This document shows positions 56,184 to 64,000 of a stretch of 64,000 nucleotides of DNA, piece by piece. The notes beneath the pieces are model-generated. The model saw nothing but the letters and a program-made list of their open reading frames with translations. It was not told the DNA's origin and made no database searches. The DNA comes from Sepiola atlantica (taxonomy: Eukaryota; Mollusca; Cephalopoda; Sepiida; Sepiolidae). The stretch lies in assembly GCA_963556195.1 (NCBI GenBank), contig OY744520.1, forward strand, positions 1,970,001 to 2,034,000. The letters are read 5' to 3'. Every line of letters starts with the position of its first letter. The first letter of the stretch is position 1. The translations under genes were made by a program, and so were the position numbers.

Positions 56184-56715
56184 TGTCTAACTACCCCCCC
56201 CCTCTACTAATATAAACACAATAAAAACGAACAAATACCTCATCAACCTATATCCACTTAAACTTCAAGAGCAAAAACTCCGACCTTCACAAAAATACAA
56301 AAATATTTAATTTAATTATAAGTCACTAGATTACTCTACAAATCAATTTAAACAAACTATATCCACATAAATGCAAAAACTTCGACTTTCACCAAAATGC
56401 AAAAATTTTAATTTTTTATCAACCACTCGATTAATCTACAAACCCATTTTAACAAACTCAAATATTTCATATTTCCATCTTAGTTACCTCCCTTAGATCC
56501 GAATTTCTTCATTAAAATCACTCCATTCTGGGGAAAAGATTCTTACACATCAACGGTTTTTAGGACGCATACCTTCAAAAATATAACGGCTAATGATACA
56601 AATTCATAATTTGGCTCACGGGAATTTCAGAGAAACCCTTTCTTTATTTTTATTATTTTTGTTTTTGATCTTTAATTTTTAATTTTTAATTTTTAATTTT
56701 TAATTTTAATTTTAT
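56184..56715 (+). repeat. PLE 3' non-coding region, copy 1
   Basis: Between the endonuclease stop and the next pseudo-LTR. Contains gaatttcagagaaaccc, distantly similar to the scraps at 14.5, 22.6 and 35.3 kb, and a short (TTTTAAT)n run. Repeated almost exactly at 59,658-60,185. Confidence 0.8.
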
Positions 56716-57554
56716 TTTTTATTTTTTATTATCATTATTATTTCTTTATTATCATTATTATTATTTTTAATCTTTAAATTTATTTTTAATTTATTTTTAT
56801 TTTTATTTATATATTTATATTTATATTTTTATTCTTTCTATTTTTATTCTTTCTTTCTCTCTCGCCCTTTTTTATTCTCTACATTTTATTCTCTCTATAT
56901 ATATATATTTTAACCCCCTTTCTTTTTATACCTTTTTATACTCTTTTTCTTTTTATTCTTTTATTCTTAGTATTGAAATGTTTATATATATATATATGTT
57001 TGTTTTTTTTATATTTATTTATTTATATATATATATATATTTTTTTTTCATATATATTTTTTTATTTTTTACCCCCCTCTTTTATTCCCTTTTTATCCCC
57101 TTAAATCTTGAATTCTCTTTCTTCTCCCGTGTTTTAAATCTCAACGGTCTTATTACACTAAATTCAAATTTAAACAAACACACACAACACACTGAGCAAA
57201 TAACGCGTCCCAACAAGAGTGTCATGTGACCTCACATTTCCAAAACAGATGACAACAGAAGCTGAAGAGAGCCGGATGGGTAAGACCTTCCGTGCTTGAA
57301 ACCGACGGTACGAATGTTGTACTAATTTTTCTGTACCAGAATAAATAAATATTATGCTCTTAATTTTTAACTTTGATTCTTAATTAATCGAGCACTCTGC
57401 TGGGATTTTTCCTACCATTCTACAAAGAATTTACTCAGCCCCTACCAGGAATTACAGTTAAACCCTGTTAGCCTCGTAGTCGAGCACTCTCGGGAAAATT
57501 ACCAACACCACGGAAAAAACTAATTAACAGGGATTACCACCTATACCCTGGGAA
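56716..57554 (+). repeat. PLE pseudo-LTR 2 (shared by both tandem copies)
   Basis: Near-identical to 53,217-54,081, differing by short simple-sequence indels. It serves as downstream pseudo-LTR of copy 1 and upstream pseudo-LTR of copy 2. Confidence 0.88.
57252..57320 (+). ncRNA. Hammerhead ribozyme in PLE pseudo-LTR 2
   Basis: Base-for-base the same fold as at 53,779-53,847; core CTGAAGA at 57,262-57,268; cut predicted after 57,310. Cleavage here and at 53,837 would release a 3,473-nt RNA spanning exactly one PLE unit. Confidence 0.85.
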
Positions 57555-59657
57555 ATGGAACTATACACTCTCGGATATTCTACCAAAAATATCCCAACCC
57601 CCAAAAAACAAACATATACCAGGATACTCCTGACAAAAATAGTGGACGTCATAGGAAGAATGAGGTGGAAAGTGTTGAATACAGAACAGAGGCAAACGGA
57701 AAAAAACTACTACGGCTTAAAATCTGGTAAATACCCGCCAAAAGTAGAGGCCTTAGACAATTTCGAAAAAGATCTACTCAACATTACTCACAACCTAGTT
57801 TTTACAAACAAGCAAAATCCATTTCAGAAGACACTTACCGCCGACATAAAAAAAACTTAAAAGAGAAAATAACGCACTTGTATTCTCCGACAAAACTAAA
57901 AATATTTATAAAATGACTAAAAAGGAAAAAACAGACCTAACAATTAACTCCATTACCGATAAATATCAATTAGCCAAGGCAGATACATATAAATCTATTA
58001 ATAATGATACTACTGAAATAGCTACTAGACTAGGCGTCGAATATAGAATTAATTATTTAGATAAGAGGAAGGCCTTTGTTACTTTAAAAGACCACAAAGA
58101 AAACTTCACAAATAAACCCTCATGCAGACTTATCAACCCAGCTAAAAGCGAACTAGGACTAACAAGCAAATCCATTGTTAAAAATATAGTTAATAAAATT
58201 AAGGAAAAAATAAACCTAAGTCTGTGGGGCAATACTAACTCAGTCCTAAATTGGTTCCATAACATACAAGATAAACACAGATGCAAATTCACACAATTAG
58301 ATATAGTAGACTTCTACCCATCCATTACAAAAGACACCCTAGATAAGGCCTTAACATTTGCACTTTCACACACAAACATCAGTCAACTAGAAAGGGACAC
58401 AATACTGCAAGCAAGACAAACCCTTCTCTTCTTCGAGGGAAGGGCTTGGGTTAAAAAATCAAACCCAGAGGACCCATTTGATGTTGCAATGGGGCCCTAC
58501 GACAGTGCAGACATCTGTGACTTAGTCGGCTTGCTTATATTAAATACACTCCAAAATAAATTTCCAGACCATTTCTTTGGTCTCTATAGAGATGACGGAC
58601 TTTGTCTGTCACGCAACCACAACGGAAACACATTAGATAGATTTAGAAAAGAATTAACAAACACCTTCCATAATCTCGGCTTCAAAATTACCATTAAAAC
58701 AAATTTAGACCAAGTAAACCTCCTAGATACCACACTGAACCTTAAAAACAATACACACAAACCTTTCCACAAACCCAATGAAACACTCCAATACATACAC
58801 AAGGGATCCTGCCACCCCCCACCATCTTTAAAAATTTAATCAATAATATTAGCCAAAGAATCTCAAACCTCTCATCCAGTCCCGAAATTTTCAACCAAGC
58901 AGCACCATATTACAACAAAGCGCTCCGCGACAGCGGGTTCAGAGAAGAAATCTCATACACCCCCAACCGAGACCAACCACGGGGGACCCGCAATAGAAGG
59001 AGATCGGTGATCTGGTTTCCCCCACCATATTCGACCAATACCAAAACAAAGGTAGGCCAACTTTTCCTCAAGTTGCTCGACAAACACTTCCCACCCACAA
59101 ATGAATTACACAAACTTTTTAACAGAAATTCTGTTAAGGTCAGCTATTCCACTGCCCCTTCAATAAGAAAAATTATCTCTGCAGAACCCAAAACAATTAC
59201 AAACGCGGGCTGCTCATGCCAAGACAAAAACAACTGCCCCCTGGAGGGAAATTGCAAAATCAATTCAATCATTTATGAAGCAACCGTCACAGACCAGAAT
59301 ACCAGTAATGCAGAAAAATATATTGGGATGACGAAGGGAAACTTCAAACAAAGGCTATATGCACACAGAAACTCCTTCAGATACAAAAACAAGGCTAATA
59401 CGGCACTCGCAACCCGAATATGGCAGCTTAAAGAAGAAAACACACCCTTCACCATCAAATGGAAAATAATTGAGAGAAAACCATCCTTCTCTCCAGCCAT
59501 AAACAGATGTCCTCTATGTGACGCTGAAAAATACCACATTTCAAAAACCATCATCGATCCGAATACAGCCTGTTTAAATGTCCGCGATGAAATATTCAGG
59601 GGATGTGTCCACAAGAGACAAGCATTGCTTATAAACTGGTCTGACCGATTCACATAA
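57555..59657 (+). pseudogene. PLE polyprotein copy 2 (frameshifted)
   Basis: Almost identical to copy 1 (a few residue changes, such as Asn to Lys in DKRNAF and Lys to Gln in HKRKALL). One extra A in an A-run near 57,846-57,853 breaks the RT frame into 57,555-57,860 and 57,913-58,839. The endonuclease frame is 59,007-59,657, again in the -1 frame after the same C6A run (near 58,815). RT motifs A, B and C and the GIY-YIG nuclease are all present. The A-run change inactivates the upstream N-terminal region unless it is a sequencing or assembly error in a homopolymer. Confidence 0.9.
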
Positions 59658-60185
59658 TGTCTAACTACCCCCCTCTACTAATATAAACACAATAAAAACG
59701 AACAAATACCTCATCAACCTATATCCACTTAAACTTCAAGAGCAAAAACTCCGACCTTCACAAAAATACAAAAATATTTAATTTAATTATAAGTCACTAG
59801 ATTACTCTACAAATCCATTTAAACAAACTATATCCACATAAATGCAAAAACTTCGACTTTCACCAAAATGCAAAAATTTTAATTTTTTATCAACCACTCG
59901 ATTAATCTACAAACCCATTTTAACAAACTCAAATATTTCATATTTCCATCTTAGTTACCTCCCTTAGATCCGAATTTCTTCATTAAAATCACTCCATTCT
60001 GGGGAAAAGATTCTTACACATCAACGGTTTTTAGGACGCATACCTTCAAAAATATAACGGCTAATGATACAAATTCATAATTTGGCTCACGGGAATTTCA
60101 GAGAAACCCTTTCTTTATTTTTATTATTTTTGTTTTTGATCTTTAATTTTTAATTTTTAATTTTTAATTTTTAATTTTAATTTTA
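59658..60185 (+). repeat. PLE 3' non-coding region, copy 2
   Basis: Near-identical to 56,184-56,715. Confidence 0.8.
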
Positions 60186-60813
60186 TTTTTTATTTTTTAT
60201 TATCATTATTATTTCTTTATTATCATTATTATTATTTTTAATCTTTAAATTTATTTTTAATTTATTTTTATTTTTATTTATATATTTATATTTATATTTT
60301 TATTCTTTCTATTTTTATTCTTTCTTTCTCTCTCGCCCTTTTTTATTCTCTACATTTTATTCTCTATATATATATATATTTTAACCCCCTTTCTTTTTAT
60401 ACCTTTTTATACTCTTTTTCTTTTTATTCTTTTATTCTTAGTATTGAAATGTTTATATATATATATATGTTTTTTTTTTTTATATTTATTTATTTATATA
60501 TATATATTTTTTTTTTTCATATATATTTTTTTATTTTTTACCCCCCTCTTTTATTCCCTTTTTATCCCCTTAAATCTTGAATTCTCTTTCTTCTCCCGTG
60601 TTTTAAATCTCAACGGTCTTATTACACTAAATTCAAATTTAAACAAACACACACAACACACTGAGCAAATAACGCGTCCCAACAAGAGTGTCATGTGACC
60701 TCACATTTCCAAAACAGATGACAACAGAAGCTGAAGAGAGCCGGATGGGTAAGACCTTCCGTGCTTGAAACCGACGGTACGAATGTTGTACTAATTTTTC
60801 TGTACCAGAATAA

Positions 60814-60822
<9 letters not shown>
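60186..60822 (+). repeat. PLE pseudo-LTR 3, truncated
   Basis: Matches the first ~640 bp of pseudo-LTR 1 and stops at aataaataaata, where the PLE array passes into (TA)n. The stop is close to the point that begins the inverted segment at the left end. Confidence 0.88.
60721..60789 (+). ncRNA. Hammerhead ribozyme in PLE pseudo-LTR 3
   Basis: Third copy of the fold described at 53,779-53,847; core CTGAAGA at 60,731-60,737; cut predicted after 60,779. Confidence 0.85.

Positions 60823-60878
<56 letters not shown>
60818..60878. repeat. (TA)n microsatellite
   Basis: Right border of the PLE array. Confidence 0.96.
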
Positions 60879-60882
<4 letters not shown>

Positions 60883-60885
60883 CTA

Positions 60886-61100
60886 GAGATGAGAGATGAG
60901 AAATGTAAAGATACAATATTCATTAAAAAGTTCAAATAAATATAATAATAGAAATATCGTATCTTGCAATTTTTATTTTCATCTTTCATCTCTAGAATTG
61001 ATTGATTTATTCAACATATTGAGCTTTATATCATCACGATAGATTATTATTTAACGATAATTCAATTACATTTAATTTAATTCAACATTTAAAAATATAC
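60886..61100. mobile_element. Foldback element, right half of the mirrored pair
   Basis: A short left arm (60,886-60,930) is inverted at 60,950-60,995. The long right arm continues to about 61,095 and is the inverse of 52,856-52,990 (agctcaatatattgaat there, complement here). So both foldbacks share outer arms across the PLE array. Confidence 0.8.
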
Positions 61101-61180
61101 TTATACATATATATATGTATACTAACTATTTCCAAGCACTGTACTTGTGTTTTTAATTTATTTTCTTAAAATCAATCTTC

Positions 61181-61225
61181 CTAGTGAAGTCTTTTAAATG
61201 AAGACGAAACGTTGCTGACTGTATA
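61181..61225 (+). ncRNA. Hammerhead relic in a pseudo-LTR scrap
   Basis: CTAGTGA stands where CTGATGA is expected. A perfect GTCTT/AAGAC stem II and GAAAC (61,206-61,210) follow, then gtataaataatttag. Two core changes predict loss of activity. Confidence 0.45.
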
Positions 61226-61315
61226 AATAATTTAGGTTTTCCCTTTTCATTTTCCATTATGTTGGAATATTATTTCAATTTTTTATCATATATATATATA
61301 TATATACATATTAAT

Positions 61316-61490
61316 TGTACGTACATATAAAAGGAATCCATGGACACGTGTTTCTGGCTACTAGCTGTCATCAGCATGGCTACCCTAGGAAAGGATCAAA
61401 CCTACGATATTATGTTTGTAGTCTGGCGTTTTGCCACTAGACCAAAACACCTTGTCGAAATATGTATGTTTTTTTATCGCCATAATTTTA
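61316..61490 (-). mobile_element. tRNA-derived SINE with hammerhead, copy 1
   Basis: Minus strand: box A TGGTCTAGTGG (plus 61,434-61,444), box B GGTTTGATCC (plus 61,393-61,402), ribozyme (plus 61,338-61,379), then a short tail. Same family as 63,163-63,330, with clear similarity over the whole ~170 bp including the upstream caaatatgta text. Different family from the SINE at 41.3 kb, but the same head-to-ribozyme order. Confidence 0.78.
61338..61379 (-). ncRNA. Hammerhead ribozyme in SINE, copy 1
   Basis: Stem I CCATG/CATGG is perfect. Core CUGAUGA (plus 61,368-61,374). Stem II GCU/AGC with weak pairs next to the core (C/A and A/C). GAAA, stem III AC/GU around ACGU, NUH is GUC, cut between plus 61,343 and 61,342. 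The weak base of stem II is the main doubt. Confidence 0.72.
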
Positions 61491-62964
61491 CGTAGTATTT
61501 TGTTATTGTTTTCCTTGCGATAGAAGCATAGCTTTTTATTTAATATTTTCCCACTACCTAAACGGCAAAAACATTGCATTAAACTGCCCTTTTAAATAGA
61601 ACGTGTTGCAGTTTTTTTGTAGCAATATATGATTAACGAATTTCGTATGTTCAACTGTACCCATCTTTCTTAATGGCAAACGAACCTGTATAAATTTGTC
61701 CAATTCGCACAGTCCGTATCGTATCGTCTAAAATAAAGCAAACCTAATTTCGTTTTCTAAAGTCGTAATCAAAATTATTGATAGCGTTCCAAAAAGTGTT
61801 TTGATCTTTCGCATGTTGACCTGTGTTCGATAATGCATATAATTGTTACTGTTCTTCTTGCGTATTAAGACAAATTTCCTAAAATCTTTTCATTTTCTCC
61901 AATTATCTTTCTTTAGACTTTCTATTCTTTTTCTTAAAATTTCTCTTCTATACTATTTCAATTTCCTTCTGATATTCTATTTGTTCTATTTGTTTTTCTC
62001 AGAAATTTTCTTCTGGTAGAATGTTTTCTTGTTCTTGTTGGTGCTTAACATTTCCAACATAGCACTTTGAAATTTCAATACTTTCGTCACTAACCATGTA
62101 TTCATATTATGTGCACTTATTACCGAGAGAAAAAATAAGCCTTTTCAAACTTATTTACGCGTTCCATATAAAACAACAACAAAAACAAAGAAAAATCGAC
62201 GGACTTTTTTGTCCTAGTCGAACAATTTAGATTTTAAAATATCGTTGGAAAATTACTCTAAATGGTTTTCGTTCTACTCAAGAACGAACACTTATTTTGC
62301 AATCTTATGTTTTGAAGCGTTTACTTTTGTGGATTTGACACAGTACGACTTTTAACTTCTAACTGTAACTGTTATAATAAACAATTTTTCCGATAACACC
62401 ATCTGAGTCTTTTTTCATAAATCTAACATCGCAATTTTTAGCAATGGTTATGTTGTATCCGACATAAATCCAAATTTTCCGTTGCCAGTGTTCTATACAA
62501 CATAAGTCCAAGTTATGTTCGGTCCGAATAAATCCGAGTTCTCGTAATTCAGTAGAATATACATTTTATGACATAATTAATATTTTTAATCAATCTCCAA
62601 ATATCTACATCCTAGAATTTTTCTCAATCTGTACAGATGCTTCATAACATATATTTTATCATTATTACACCAGGCTAAAAGTGCAGAAATAGTGATAATA
62701 AAGATTCTCTACAAATACACATTGAAAAATAATGTCTAGTGTTTATTTTTGAAACATTTTCACAAAATATAAATTATACTGGATTAAAATGAATACTGTA
62801 TTACAATATATGAACTATTTGAAATAATCTGTTAATCATTGAGCTTAATTTTTATCCGTCGTATTCAATATATCCTGGAGACTTATATTATTTTATTTAT
62901 CAATCGAATTTATCTTGTGCCATATCATAGACATATAGAAATAGTTTAAGTGCTTTACCTTTAA
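61491..62964. other. Non-coding stretch
   Basis: AT-rich. No gene, RNA gene or structured repeat recognised on either strand. Confidence 0.4.
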
Positions 62965-62986
62965 ATATATATATATATATATATAT

Positions 62987-63047
62987 AAAATGTATTTTTA
63001 TGTAATTATTTTTATTGGTGATTGCAGCGTTCGTTGTTTTTTTGCTT
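62987..63047. repeat. 61-bp direct repeat, left copy
   Basis: 58 of 61 positions match 63,330-63,390 by eye; shared core ggtgattgcagcgttcgttg. The two copies enclose the SINE at 63,163-63,330. Confidence 0.9.
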
Positions 63048-63162
63048 ACTATTATTTCGATTGTCTCACTTCCTAAGTGATTAAGATGCAGAAAATTGCA
63101 TTATTAGTCGTCCTTAACTTCATAGGACGCATTTTTCGTTAATATATTTTTTAAATTTATTT
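63048..63162. other. Part of the insert between the 61-bp repeats
   Basis: About 115 bp on the SINE's tail side with no recognised element. Confidence 0.35.
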
Positions 63163-63329
63163 ATACGTACATAAAAGTAATACATAGACACGTGTTTCTG
63201 GCTCACAGCCGTCATCAGCATGACTAACTAACACAGAGATCGAACCTTCGATATTAATGTCTATAGTCCAGCGTTCTACCACTGGACCAAGACGCTCTGT
63301 CTAGAAATATGTACGATTTTTATCACCCA
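63163..63329 (-). mobile_element. tRNA-derived SINE with hammerhead, copy 2
   Basis: Minus strand: box A TGGTCCAGTGG (plus 63,279-63,289) and box B GGTTCGATCTC (plus 63,236-63,246), both good consensus matches at tRNA-like spacing. These are followed by the ribozyme (plus 63,183-63,222) and tail. Related to 61,316-61,490. Enclosed by 61-bp direct repeats. Confidence 0.8.
63183..63222 (-). ncRNA. Hammerhead ribozyme in SINE, copy 2
   Basis: Stem I CATG/TATG (one G-U). Core CUGAUGA (plus 63,212-63,218). Stem II GGCU/AGCC with a C/A mismatch next to the core. GAAA, stem III AC/GU around ACGU, NUH is GUC. Compared with copy 1, stem I bases changed on one side to a G-U pair while pairing was kept. 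Confidence 0.72.
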
Positions 63330-63390
63330 AAAATGTACTTATATGTAATTATTTTTATTGGTGATTGCAGCGTTCGTTGTTATTTTGCTT
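63330..63390. repeat. 61-bp direct repeat, right copy
   Basis: Partner of 62,987-63,047. Confidence 0.9.
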
Positions 63391-63483
63391 TATATACATA
63401 TAGATATATATATATAAATATGTATATATAAATATTTATATATATAAACATATATATATACATATATATATAAATATATGTAA

Positions 63484-63556
<73 letters not shown>
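63391..63556. repeat. AT-rich simple repeat with long (TA)n
   Basis: Imperfect TATA/AAATA text, then a pure (TA)n at about 63,493-63,556. Confidence 0.95.
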
Positions 63557-63559
<3 letters not shown>

Positions 63560-63732
63560 TGTGCAGGTTCGAATGATTTCGATGGTAATCCGAGTAAGAT
63601 AGCTCAATGTAGATTTAAACAGAGAATGGGAAAACATTTAAATGTGGTTGGTTATACATTTGATGAGACCGATCTTGGTCGAAATAAGTCATAACGTCTA
63701 CAATCCGAATTCGTGTCTAGGTTTTCCCCTCT

Positions 63733-63739
<7 letters not shown>

Positions 63740-63790
<51 letters not shown>

Positions 63791-63800
63791 ATATATATTA
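63740..63800. repeat. (TA)n microsatellite
   Basis: Two TA runs split by TTTA. The remaining 200 bp to the window end show nothing recognisable. Confidence 0.93.
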
Positions 63801-64000
63801 ATACATATATTCGTCTTTTTACAGGTATTATATTAGTCTTCAAATAACAGAATGTCTCAGATTACAGCAAGGGTTTCAAATAACCTTCAATTCCTCCGTG
63901 ATTTGTGAAGGGCACCATTTTCTTCATTAAATTCCAATTTGGCCATTGGGACAAATGACTAGAAAGTTAATATAGACGTGAGCTTTGCATTATCTCGTTA

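Overview
The window looks like intergenic or intronic DNA from an animal, most likely a mollusc and quite possibly a coleoid cephalopod such as an octopus. This is inferred from its texture: AT-rich sequence, very many long (TA)n tracts plus (GAT)n, (ACT)n and (GA)n tracts, Penelope-like elements (PLEs), APE-type LINEs, Ty3/gypsy relics and tRNA-derived SINEs. No bacterial features are present. I find no complete host gene. The only host-coding candidate is a 140-bp possible first exon at 30,967-31,106.

Layout. 0-1.4 kb: decayed Ty3/gypsy pol. 1.7-2.3 kb: LINE 3' relic with a (GAT)n tail. 3.1-5.0 kb: two degenerate tandem arrays. 5.5-6.2 kb: probable Helitron 3' part. 7.3-11.1 kb: a diverged ~750-bp direct duplication with a gag fragment between the copies. 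11-17 kb: microsatellites, foldback elements and hammerhead-like motifs. 17.8-21 kb: two head-to-head copies of one LINE. 21.7-22.1 kb: minisatellite. 23.5-25.0 kb: a dead Tc1/mariner transposon with long inverted ends. 25.7-26.8 kb: PLE relic. 29.5 kb: LINE 3' end. 31.9-35.2 kb: gypsy relic with gag, pro, RT, RNase H and integrase pieces. 38-40 kb: foldbacks and another PLE relic. 40.7-41.7 kb: hammerhead-bearing SINEs. 42.4-47.6 kb: a LINE split by a younger, opposite-strand LINE. 49.3 and 52.3 kb: free-standing hammerheads. 53.1-60.8 kb: two nearly identical PLEs in tandem, sharing three pseudo-LTRs and sitting between two mirror-image foldbacks. 61.3 and 63.2 kb: two more SINEs with hammerheads.

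The most interesting signal is self-cleaving RNA. By eye I can fold about ten type-I hammerhead ribozymes (core CUGANGA, stem II, GAAA, NUH) and several relics in 64 kb. Three lie in the PLE pseudo-LTRs, which fits known PLE biology. At least three others sit directly downstream of tRNA-like Pol III promoters (box A and box B) in short SINE-like elements, two of which are enclosed by unusually long 56-61 bp direct repeats. A tRNA-head plus hammerhead SINE resembles the Schistosoma Sm-alpha logic and may be a non-autonomous system mobilised by the resident PLEs. That link is an inference. All folds were made by hand and none was tested.
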